Below are positions 56,611 through 64,000 of a DNA stretch of 64,000 nucleotides, piece by piece. Every line of letters starts with the position of its first letter. The first letter of the stretch is position 1. Source of the DNA: PALSA-555 sp963821325. GTDB taxonomy: Bacteria > Actinomycetota > Acidimicrobiia > IMCC26256 > PALSA-555. The notes under the pieces are model-generated. The model had not been told where the DNA came from. It made no database searches and saw only the letters and a list, made by a program, of their open reading frames with translations. The position numbers and the translations under genes were made by a program. Where the stretch lies: NCBI GenBank assembly GCA_963821325.1, contig CAWGDC010000002.1, positions 558,001 to 622,000 of the forward strand, read 5' to 3'.

Positions 56611-57679
56611 TAGTCCGGCCCGTCGAGGTGCGGCGCGCCGGCGAGTCGGGTGCGCCGCCGCGTCCGGCGCGCTCCTCGTCCTGCTCGCGTGCGGCGCCGG
56701 CGGTGCGCGCCACGCCAGCTCGGCCCGCTCGACCACGACGTCCACGCAGCCGCCGACCACGACAACCACGGTCCCAGCCAGGCTGCCCGTCGGCACCCTC
56801 GCGGTGGGCACCCGCACCGACGCGTACGTCGACACCACCCGACCCACCCCCGCCAACGGCGGTGCGCCCAGCGCGCCGACCCGCACGATGGCCACGACCG
56901 TCTTCTACCCGGCGACCGGACCGGCCGGCGGTGCCCCGGTCGCCGGCGCGCCGCCCGACCTGGCCCAGGGCCCCTACCCGCTCGTCGTCTTCGCGCACGG
57001 GTTCGCGGTGACCCCGGCGACGTACGCCGCGCTCCTCGCCCGGTGGGCCTCCGCGGGCTACGTCGTGGTCGCGCCGGCGATCCCGCTCCTCAACGGCGAC
57101 GCGCCGGGCGGCGCGAGCCACGGCGACTACGCGCAGAACAACGTCACGGACCTCGACTTCGTGCTCGGCGAGGCGCTGCGCCGGTCGGCGACGCCCGGCG
57201 ACCCGCTCGCCGGGCTCATGGACCCGTCCCGCGTCGCGGTGACCGGGCACTCCGACGGGGAGGTGCTCGCCTACGACCTCGGGTTCGAGCCGTGCTGCCA
57301 CGACCCGCGGGTCAAAGCCGTGATCGCGATGGCCGGCAACCTCGCGGACGCCGGCGTGCTCCCCGCCGCCACCGGCGTCCCCATCCTCCACGTGATGGAC
57401 GACCACGACCAGTACGACCCGTACCCGGCGTCGATCGCCTTCGATCGGGCGAACCTCAGCGCGCCCAAAGAGCTGCTCACGCTCGTGTCGGCCGTGCACC
57501 TGCCGCCGTACAGCGACCCCACCGACCCGCACTTCGACCTCGTCAGCCGCGCCACCGTCGACTTCCTCGACGCCACCCTCAAAGGGCGCCCCGACGGGCT
57601 CGCCGCCCTCCAAGCCCTCGTCGCCGCCGCACCCAGCGTCGCGGCGCTCGAAGAGTCGCCGAGCGCGACCAGCCCCTGA
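56588..57679 (+). CDS. Alpha/beta-hydrolase lipoprotein (chlorophyllase/PAF-acetylhydrolase-like)
   Basis: A 363-residue exported lipoprotein: Arg-rich n-region, lipobox ALLVLLAC, then a Thr/Pro spacer (TTTSTQPPTTTTTVPA). The hydrolase fold is visible as PLVVFAHGFAVTPATY (oxyanion HGF), the nucleophile elbow GHSDG, an Asp in LHVMDDHDQYDPYP and a His in PTDPHFDLV. It resembles plasma PAF-acetylhydrolase or dienelactone-type esterases; the substrate is unknown. The GTG start overlaps the PsiE gene by 23 bases, so expression is coupled. Two Cys (EPCCHD) could form a disulfide. Confidence 0.88.
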   Translation: MTSRTTTSSPARRGAARRRVGCAAASGALLVLLACGAGGARHASSARSTTTSTQPPTTTTTVPARLPVGTLAVGTRTDAYVDTTRPTPANGGAPSAPTRTMATTVFYPATGPAGGAPVAGAPPDLAQGPYPLVVFAHGFAVTPATYAALLARWASAGYVVVAPAIPLLNGDAPGGASHGDYAQNNVTDLDFVLGEALRRSATPGDPLAGLMDPSRVAVTGHSDGEVLAYDLGFEPCCHDPRVKAVIAMAGNLADAGVLPAATGVPILHVMDDHDQYDPYPASIAFDRANLSAPKELLTLVSAVHLPPYSDPTDPHFDLVSRATVDFLDATLKGRPDGLAALQALVAAAPSVAALEESPSATSP

Positions 57680-57744
57680 CCTTCGCCTCCGGTTCGCCCG
57701 CCCGTCACCAGCCGAGCGGCTCGGAGCAGTAGCGTCCCGGCTCG

Positions 57745-59076
57745 GTGGCGCCGGAGCAGTGGGGGACGCGTCGGTTCTCGCGACGCAGTGTGCTGCAGGC
57801 GGCCGCCGGTGCCGGCGTCGTGCTGGCCGCCGGGCGGCTGCCTCGGCTCGGCGCGGGTCCCGGCGTGGGCGTCGGGGTGCGCCCGAACCCGCACCTCCCC
57901 GCCGGGGTCGACACCATCCCCGAGATCGAGCACGTCGTCGTGCTCATGATGGAGAACCACTCGTTCGACAACTACCTCGGGGTCCTCGGCCGCGGCGACG
58001 GGCTGAAGGTCGACCGCCACGGCCGGCCCCTCGCCACCAACCTCGACGCCACCGGGCGTCCCATCCGCGCCTTTCGGATGCCGAGCACCTGCCAGCTCAG
58101 CAGCGAGCCCGACAACTCGTGGACCCCGACCCACGTGTCGATGAACGAACAGCGCAACGACGGGTTCGCCCGCGCCTCCGGCCCCGTCGCGATGGGGTAC
58201 TACACGCCCGAGGACCTCCCGTTCTACGCCGGGCTGGCCCGCACCTTCGTGCTCGCCGACCGGTGGTTCGCGTCGATCCCCGCCAAGACGTACCCGAACC
58301 GGTACTGCCTCCTCTCGGGCACCGCCAACGGGCTCATCGTCAACACGCTGCCTCCCCAGGAGCCCGCGAACGGCTCGATCATGGAGGTCCTCGACGCCCA
58401 CAGCGTCAGCTGGCGCGACTACTACACGTCGACCCCGTCCACCGACCTGTTCCCCAACGTGATCCGGTCGGACCAAAGCAAGCAGGTCCCGATCGGCCAG
58501 TACTTCACCGACGCGGCCGCCGGGACGCTCCCGTTCTTCAGCCTCGTCGAGCCGGACTTCGGCAAGCAGTCCGAGGAGAACCCCCAGGACATCCGGGTGG
58601 GGGAGGAGTTCTCGTCCCGGGTGATCAACGCCGCGATGCACGGCCCGGGCTGGTCCAAGACGCTGCTCGTGTGGTGCTACGACGAGAGCGGCGGCTACTA
58701 CGACCACGTCCCACCGCCCGCGGCGCCCGTCCCGGACTCGGTCCCGCCCAACCTGACGTCCACCGACACGCCCGGCGGCTACGACCGCTACGGCTTCCGT
58801 GTCCCCGCGGTCGTCGTATCCCCCCGAGCCCGCCAGGGGCACGTGTCGAGCGTCGTCTACGACCACACCTCGATCCTGCGGTTCATCGAGACGAAGTGGA
58901 ACCTCCCGGCGCTCACCAACCGGGACGGCCACGCCGCCAACCTCCTCGACTGCCTCGACCTGCGCGGGCGCCCCGCGTTCCTCGCCCCTCCCCGGCTGCC
59001 CGCCCCCTCGCTCGCCACCAACTCGGCGCCGTGCGCGGCGATCAGCCCCACCTCCGTCCCGCCGGCGGGGTCGTGA
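57745..59076 (+). CDS. Tat-exported phospholipase C / acid phosphatase-family phosphoesterase
   Basis: A 443-residue enzyme of the non-haemolytic phospholipase C/AcpA family. The N-terminus RRFSRRSVLQAAAGAGVVLA is a twin-arginine signal. The family block EHVVVLMMENHSFDNYLGVL provides metal ligands. ADRWFASIPAKTYPNRYCLL contains the conserved Thr/Asn pair, and LLVWCYDESGGYYDHVPPP and the YGFRVPAVVVSPRARQGHVS block complete the site. The substrate could be phospholipids or phosphate esters. GTG start, 65 bases after the hydrolase; a phosphate-scavenging context with PsiE is suggestive only. Confidence 0.92.
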   Translation: MAPEQWGTRRFSRRSVLQAAAGAGVVLAAGRLPRLGAGPGVGVGVRPNPHLPAGVDTIPEIEHVVVLMMENHSFDNYLGVLGRGDGLKVDRHGRPLATNLDATGRPIRAFRMPSTCQLSSEPDNSWTPTHVSMNEQRNDGFARASGPVAMGYYTPEDLPFYAGLARTFVLADRWFASIPAKTYPNRYCLLSGTANGLIVNTLPPQEPANGSIMEVLDAHSVSWRDYYTSTPSTDLFPNVIRSDQSKQVPIGQYFTDAAAGTLPFFSLVEPDFGKQSEENPQDIRVGEEFSSRVINAAMHGPGWSKTLLVWCYDESGGYYDHVPPPAAPVPDSVPPNLTSTDTPGGYDRYGFRVPAVVVSPRARQGHVSSVVYDHTSILRFIETKWNLPALTNRDGHAANLLDCLDLRGRPAFLAPPRLPAPSLATNSAPCAAISPTSVPPAGS

Positions 59077-59124
59077 CCGCGTCACACCCCGCGGCGCGGG
59101 CCCGATCCTCGACGTAACCGGCCG

Positions 59125-60475
59125 ATGCGAGCGGGTGCGATCGGCGGGCGGGCCGCCGCCCTCACGGTCGCCGCCGTGACGGTCGGGGCGCTCCTCGTCG
59201 GCTGCGGTGGCGGCGGCGGGCTCGACGTCGCGGCTGTGCAGCGCCTGATCACCCGCCACGCGCGCGGCGTACCCGACCCTCGGGGTCAGCGCCACCCGCT
59301 GCGCCCAGGCCACCGGGCAGGGCCCGTTCCGCTGCACCGTCCACACCGCCGGCGTGCCCGTCCACGTCACGGTGCGCCCGACCCGCAACGGCCGCCTCGC
59401 GCTCGACGCCCGCGACGCGGTGGTCCCCAACGCCGCGGCGGCGTACCTCGTCCAGGCCAATGCGTCGATCCCCGCCCTGGTCGGCTGCGGCACCGGCCCG
59501 ACCACCGTGGCCGCCCCCGGATCGGTGGTGGCCTGCACCGTCGGCTTCGTCGACGGCACCACCGAGCCGGTGCAGGTTCGGATCCTCGACGCCGCCGGCG
59601 ACGCCCGCATCGAGACGCCCGGCACGCCGGCGCTGCCCCCCGCGGTGACCCCCAGCGGCAACGTGTCCTGGTCACCGCTCGGTCGCAGCGCGCTCGGCCG
59701 TCCGGTCACGTTCGCCGGGCAGGTCGACGGCGTCGGGCTCGCCTGGATGGACCCCCAGCTGCTGCACCCCGTCCTCGTCGCGGGGACCAGCGACCCGCCG
59801 AACGGTCCCGGCCCGTGGGGCGGCCAGGTCCCCAACCCCCAACGCGGGGCGCTCGCCGCGGCGTTCAACTCCGGCTTCAAGATGGGTGACATCCACGGCG
59901 GCTGGGTCGGCTGGGGCGTCACGTGGCGGCCCCCCGTCGCCGGCGACGCCTCCCTCGTCGTGGACAGCCAGGGGCAGGCCAGCCTCGGGCAGTGGGGACG
60001 TGACGTCCCCGGGTCCTCCGACGCGGCGTACGTCCGCCAGAACCTCACGCTGCTCGTCGACGGTGGCGCGCCGGTCGCGTCGGCGGGGAGCCCCGGCGCG
60101 TGGGGGGCGAGCGTCAGCGGCGCGGCGACGTGGCGGTCCGCGCTCGGCATCGACGCCCACGGCGCCCTCGTCTTCGCCGCCGGTGGTGGCCTCACGCCCG
60201 CCACGCTCGCCCAGGCGCTCGTCGCCGCGGGCGTGCAACGCGCGATGGAGCTCGACATCAACCCGAGCTGGGTGAGCTACAACACCTACCAGCCGGCGCT
60301 CGACGGCACCGTGCAGGGCACGAAGGTCTACGGGCTGCACGCCGACGACCGCTACCTCAGCCCCGACTCCCGTGACTTCATCGCCATGCTCGTGCGCGGC
60401 GTCGTGGCCAGCGGCGCCACCGGACGCCTCGGCGCGCCGGCGCTGCACGCGTCCATCCCGACACCCACCAGCTGA
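59125..60475 (+). CDS. DUF4333-like plus phosphodiester glycosidase (NAGPA) lipoprotein, one frameshift
   Basis: An exported protein of about 450 residues. ATG 59125 begins a lipoprotein signal (LTVAAVTVGALLVGC). A frameshift near 59267 separates it from GVSATRCAQATGQGPFRCTV and VPVHVTVRPTRNGRLALDAR, which match one or two small DUF4333-type domains with paired Cys. From about residue 180 the NAGPA fold appears: AAFNSGFKMGDIHGGWVGWG, VDSQGQASLGQWGRDVPGSS, LTLLVDGGAPVAS and AMELDINPSWVSYNTYQP. NAGPA members cleave sugar-1-phosphodiesters in wall polymers or exopolysaccharides. The fusion puts a probable wall-binding module before the catalytic one. Confidence 0.85.
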
Positions 60476-60540
60476 GCCGACGCAGCACATATCCGGTGCG
60501 TAAAGGCGCCGGGGGCCACGGGTATCCTGCCCTTCTCCCT

Positions 60541-61929
60541 ATGTCCCCCCTCACGACGTCGGTCGAACCGCTCGAGGGCAACAAGGTCCGACTCCGCGTC
60601 GAGGTCCCGGCCGCCGACTTCGAACGGGCGATCGACGCCGCCTTCCGCAAGCTCGCCCGCGAGGTCCGGATCCCGGGGTTCCGTCCCGGGAAGGCGCCCC
60701 GGGCCCTGCTCGAGGCCCGGCTCGGCACCGAGGTCGCACGCGAGCAGGCGCTGCGCGACTCGCTCCCCGAGTACTACGCCCAAGCGGTCGAAGCCGAGGA
60801 CATCGACGTGATCGCCGCGCCCGAGATCGACATCACCCACGGGGAGGACAGCGGCGACGTCGCGTTCGACGCGGTCGTCGAGGTGCGACCCGAGGCCCGC
60901 CTCGCTGACTACGACGGCGTCCGCGTCGAGATCCCCAACCCGGCCGTCACCGACGAGGAGGTCGACGCCCAGATCGACGCGCTTCGGGACCGCTTCGCCG
61001 ACCTCGAGGACAAGACCGCGCCGCTCGCCGACGGCGACTACGCCCAGATCGACATCAAGGCCTACATCCACGACGAGGTCATCGACGCGCTCAGCGCCAC
61101 CGACTACCTCTACGAGGTCGGCTCCGGCGGGCTCGTGGACCGCCTCGACGAGGAGCTGCGCGGCAAGCGGGTCGGTGACATCCTGCGGTTCAACGCCACG
61201 CTTCCCGAGCGGTTCGCGGAGCGCGCCGGCCAAGACGTCGCGTTCCAGGTGCTCGTCAAAGAGGCGAAGCGCAAGGTCCTGCCCGACCCGACGGACGAGT
61301 GGGCGTCGGAGGTCAGCGAATTCGACACCCTCGACGCGCTGCGCGGCGACGCGCGCACCCGCCTCTCCGTCGTCGCCACCGTCCGGGCCCAGATGCTCGT
61401 CCGCGACAAGGTCCTCGAAGCCATCGCCCATCTCGTCGACGTGGCGATCCCCGACGCGCTCATCGACCAAGAGGCCGAGCGGCGCCTCCACGACCTGGCG
61501 CACCGCCTCGAGCACCAAGGCGTCACCGTCCCCGCGTACCTCACCGCGACCGGCCAGGATGAGGCGACGTTCGTGGCGGGCCTCCGCAACGGCTCGACCG
61601 ACGCGGTGCGCGCCGACCTGGCGCTGCGCTCGGTCGTCGAGCAAGAAGCGATCGAGGCCACCGACGAGGAGGTGCAACGAGAGATCGACCGACTCGCCGA
61701 ACGAGTGGGGGAGAAGCCGGCCAAACTGCGGCGCGATCTTGAACGGCGGGGCGTGATCGAGGCGGTACGCTCGGACATCGCTCGCGGCAAAGCCCTCCAG
61801 TTCGTCGTCGACCACGCCACGGTCGTCGACGAGTCGGGTGACCCCGTCGAGCTCACCCTGCCCGACGGTGCCGCCACCGACACCACCACCGACACCCCGC
61901 CGTCCGCCGATGCTGAGGAGCACGAGTGA
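60541..61929 (+). CDS. tig: Trigger factor
   Basis: Ribosome-associated chaperone and peptidyl-prolyl isomerase, 462 residues. The ribosome-binding signature is VRIPGFRPGKAPRALLEARL (GFRxGKxP). The PPIase (FKBP-like) domain covers about residues 150-235 (DYAQIDIKAYIHDEV), and the C-terminal helical arms follow (LVVRDKVLEAIA-like, VVEQEAIEATDEEVQREIDR). The Asp/Thr/Pro tail is common in actinobacteria. ATG 60541 is chosen; an in-frame GTG at 60496 exists but lies in the likely promoter. Its stop overlaps the GTG of clpP. Confidence 0.96.
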   Translation: MSPLTTSVEPLEGNKVRLRVEVPAADFERAIDAAFRKLAREVRIPGFRPGKAPRALLEARLGTEVAREQALRDSLPEYYAQAVEAEDIDVIAAPEIDITHGEDSGDVAFDAVVEVRPEARLADYDGVRVEIPNPAVTDEEVDAQIDALRDRFADLEDKTAPLADGDYAQIDIKAYIHDEVIDALSATDYLYEVGSGGLVDRLDEELRGKRVGDILRFNATLPERFAERAGQDVAFQVLVKEAKRKVLPDPTDEWASEVSEFDTLDALRGDARTRLSVVATVRAQMLVRDKVLEAIAHLVDVAIPDALIDQEAERRLHDLAHRLEHQGVTVPAYLTATGQDEATFVAGLRNGSTDAVRADLALRSVVEQEAIEATDEEVQREIDRLAERVGEKPAKLRRDLERRGVIEAVRSDIARGKALQFVVDHATVVDESGDPVELTLPDGAATDTTTDTPPSADAEEHE

Positions 61930-62579
61930 GTCAGCCAACCCGCAGCCAGCTGCCCGCCTACAACTACCTGGTGCCCACCGTCGTGGAGCAGACCAGCCGC
62001 GGCGAGCGGGCCTTCGACCTGTACTCGCGGCTGCTGAAGGAGCGGATCATCTTCCTCGGCACGCCGATCGACGACGCGATCGCCAACCTGCTCATGGCCC
62101 AGCTCATCCACCTCGAGAGCGAGGATCCTGACAAGGACATCTCGCTGTACATCAACTCGCCGGGCGGCGAGATCACCGCCCTCATGGCCATCTACGACAC
62201 GATGCAGTACATCAAGCCCGCGGTGCAGACCATCTGCATCGGCCAGGCGGCGTCCGCCGCAGCCGTGCTGCTCGCCTCCGGGACGCGCGGGAAGCGCTTC
62301 GCGTTGCCCCACGCCCGCATCCTCATCCACCAACCGCACGGTGGCGCGTCCGGCCAGGCCGTGGACATCGAGATCCAGGCGAAGGAGATCACGCGGATGC
62401 GTGAGCTGCTCGACCAGATCCTCGCCTTCCACACCGGCCAGTCGGTCGAGAAGGTCGGCACCGACACCGACCGTGACTTCATCATGAGCGCCACCGAGGC
62501 GAAGGACTACGGAATCGTCGATGAGATCCTGACCAACCGAGAACTGGCCTCCGTGGCACCCGCCGCTGGGGTCAGCTGA
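61926..62579 (+). CDS. clpP: ATP-dependent Clp protease proteolytic subunit
   Basis: A serine peptidase of 217 residues. The catalytic triad is intact: Ser in GQAASAAAVLLASG, His in LIHQPHGG, and Asp in GTDTDRDFIMS. LYINSPGGEITALMAIYDTM is the oxyanion block. Actinobacteria usually have clpP1-clpP2 in tandem before clpX; here only one clpP lies in the cluster, so another copy probably lies elsewhere. GTG 61926 overlaps the tig stop (GTGA), and clpX follows after 19 bases, forming a quality-control operon. Confidence 0.96.
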   Translation: MSQPTRSQLPAYNYLVPTVVEQTSRGERAFDLYSRLLKERIIFLGTPIDDAIANLLMAQLIHLESEDPDKDISLYINSPGGEITALMAIYDTMQYIKPAVQTICIGQAASAAAVLLASGTRGKRFALPHARILIHQPHGGASGQAVDIEIQAKEITRMRELLDQILAFHTGQSVEKVGTDTDRDFIMSATEAKDYGIVDEILTNRELASVAPAAGVS

Positions 62580-62598
62580 CCGCCGGGGGGAGCGCGTC

Positions 62599-63853
62599 GT
62601 GGCGAAGTTCGGTGACGGTGGCGACCTGCTGAAGTGCTCCTTCTGCGGGAAGAGCCAGAAGCAGGTCAAGAAGCTCATCGCCGGCCCCGGCGTCTACATC
62701 TGCGACGAGTGCATCGACCTCTGCAACGAGATCATCGAAGAAGAGCTGTCTCAGAGCTCCGAGGTCCGCTTCGACGAGCTGCCCAAGCCGCGTGAGATCT
62801 ACGACTACCTGAACGACTACGTCATCGGGCAGGACCAAGCCAAGAAGATCCTGTCCGTCGCCGTCTACAACCACTACAAGCGGGTGCAGGCCGGCGCGTA
62901 CGGCGACCCGGACGTCGAGCTGCAGAAGTCGAACATCTTGCTGATCGGACCGACCGGCTGCGGCAAGACGCTCCTCGCCCAGACCCTCGCCCGGCTGCTC
63001 AAGGTCCCGTTCGCCATCGCCGACGCGACCGCGCTCACCGAGGCTGGCTACGTCGGCGAGGACGTCGAGAACATCCTGTTGAAGCTCATCCAGGCGGCCG
63101 ACTACGACGTCAAGAAGGCCGAGACCGGCATCATCTACATCGACGAGATCGACAAGATCGCCCGCAAGGCCGAGAACCCGTCGATCACCCGCGACGTGTC
63201 GGGCGAGGGCGTGCAGCAGGCACTGCTGAAGATCCTCGAGGGCACGACCGCCTCGGTGCCGCCCCAGGGCGGCCGCAAGCATCCCCACCAGGAATTCATC
63301 CAGATCGACACCACGAACATCCTGTTCCTCTGCGGCGGCGCCTTCGCCGGGATCGACAAGATCATCGAGAGCCGCATCGGGAACCGCGGCGTCGGCTTCG
63401 GTGCCGACGTCCGCCGCCCCGACCAGAAGGACCTCGGGGCGCTGCTCGCCGGCGTCCTGCCGGAGGACCTGCTGAAGTTCGGGCTCATCCCCGAGTTCGT
63501 CGGCCGCCTCCCCGTCGTCGGCGCGGTGCACAGCCTCGACCAGGACGCGCTCATGCGCATCCTCATCGAGCCGAAGAACGCGCTGCTCAAGCAGTACCAG
63601 AAGTTCTTCCAGTTCGACGACGTCGACCTCGTCCTCACCGACGACGCGCTCGAAGCCGTGTCCGAGGAGGCGCTCAAGCGCGGCACCGGCGCCCGCGGGC
63701 TTGCGGGCCATCCTCGAAGAGGTGCTCCTCGACGTCATGTACGACCTCCCGAGCCGCACCGATGTGGCGCGCTGCGTCATCGACCGCTCCGTCGTCCTCG
63801 AGCACATGACGCCGACGCTCATCACCAGCACACCGGACCGCCGGTCGGCCTGA
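62599..63853 (+). CDS. clpX: ATP-dependent Clp protease ATP-binding subunit ClpX (one frameshift near the end)
   Basis: AAA+ unfoldase partner of ClpP, about 417 residues when repaired. The N-terminal zinc-binding domain has CSFC and CDECIDLC. Walker A is GPTGCGKT, Walker B IIYIDEIDKIA, and the pore loop is GYVGE. The RKH loop lies in GGRKHPHQEFIQ, and sensor 2 is in RGTGARGLRA. At 63700 an extra C (GGGCTTGCGG) breaks the frame inside GARGLRAIL. The repaired end, LDVMYDLPSRTDV through TSTPDRRSA, stops at 63851-63853. ClpX is normally essential in actinobacteria, so this is very probably a sequence error. The GTG start follows GGGGGGAGCG. Confidence 0.93.
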
Positions 63854-63917
63854 CCGGTCGTCGCCGCGGCGACACCACGGGGCCGGCCCGCGAAGCCGGT
63901 TCTCTACACTCGCTCCA

Positions 63918-64000
63918 TGACGGTCCCGGACAAGCCGAGCCTCGACGGGCTCGAGGACGTCTGGAGCAAACGCTGGGAAGCGGACGGGGCCTACCGCTTC
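63918..64000 (+). CDS. valS: Valyl-tRNA synthetase, N-terminus (runs off window)
   Basis: The first 27 or so residues, TVPDKPSLDGLEDVWSKRWE followed by ADGAYRF, match the start of actinobacterial valyl-tRNA synthetases (KPxLDGLExxWxxxWExxGxYRFD). ClpX followed by ValS is a conserved order in this phylum. Only the N-terminal extension before the HIGH motif is inside the window, so the call rests on this short match and on context. Confidence 0.8.

Noticed and set aside
57271..60261. 996-codon open frame on the minus strand
   Set aside because: Antisense shadow of three clear plus-strand genes. It is His/Val/Arg-rich, has no family motif, and is a common artefact of very GC-rich DNA. Similar shadows at 3756-5825, 18762-20132, 24466-25794 and 30372-31628 were dismissed for the same reason.
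62935..62970. Abnormal Walker A (GPTGCGKT) in ClpX
   Set aside because: As far as I recall, Cys at this position is usual in actinobacterial ClpX; it does not affect the Lys and Thr ligands.

Overview
The window is very GC-rich DNA, almost certainly from a high-GC actinobacterium. The left edge holds murI / metallo-beta-lactamase-fold protein / rph / rdgB, the gene order of Mycobacterium tuberculosis Rv1338-Rv1341. The right edge holds tig-clpP-clpX-valS, also an actinobacterial order. Many secreted proteins carry cell-wall-binding repeat 2 (CWB2-like) modules. Together with the GC content this points by inference to the Acidimicrobiia or a close relative; no rRNA is present to confirm it. 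Six tRNA genes are visible (Leu-UAG, Arg-UCU, Lys-CUU, His-GUG, Gly-UCC, Pro-UGG).

Layout. 0-6.3 kb: the murI-rph-rdgB housekeeping group and a convergent six-PAS diguanylate cyclase. 6.3-8.0 kb: a DUF35/thiolase pair broken by a dense cluster of small indels. 8.0-15.6 kb: a two-component system, a peroxiredoxin whose peroxidatic residue is an in-frame TGA followed by a SECIS-like hairpin (probable selenoprotein), an SDR, a secreted PQQ-type propeller and a membrane protein joining a DUF4118-like segment to a BASS-transporter-like segment. 15.8-38.9 kb: an accessory region ending at tRNA-Lys. It contains an intact tRNA-Lys and a 62-bp partial direct repeat of it at 33.4 kb, and a decayed third copy at 17.2 kb, which looks like two integrative elements in tandem. 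The cargo is dominated by CWB2-like surface proteins: three near-identical long paralogues (one intact, two frameshifted), each with the same upstream inverted-repeat element and the same downstream hairpin, plus three others in which the same CWB2 module is joined to Ig-like repeats, a seven-bladed YVTN propeller or a unique domain. Two promoterless CWB2 C-terminal fragments follow the first two long copies. A serine recombinase and a tyrosine-integrase remnant lie in the right-hand element.

38.9-46.1 kb: an epimerase, a nucleoside hydrolase, a TMEM175-like protein, a UBP zinc finger, an MFS exporter, a divergent MerR/DinB-like pair sharing one palindromic operator, and a truncated IS3 element beside tRNA-Gly. 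46.6-52.8 kb: an apparent operon for a MacB-type ABC exporter with two different membrane-fusion adaptors and a secreted DUF5666-like protein. 53.0-60.5 kb: mostly exported proteins (PDZ protein, propeller lipoprotein, PsiE family, lipoprotein hydrolase, Tat-exported phospholipase C-like enzyme, DUF4333-phosphodiester glycosidase). 60.5-64 kb: tig, clpP, clpX and the start of valS.

A caution on quality: many genes, including the normally essential murI and clpX, carry single small indels, most often one extra C after a G. Most of these are probably sequence errors, so broken genes are annotated with their inferred true extents. All family calls are from reading motifs; no database search was run.
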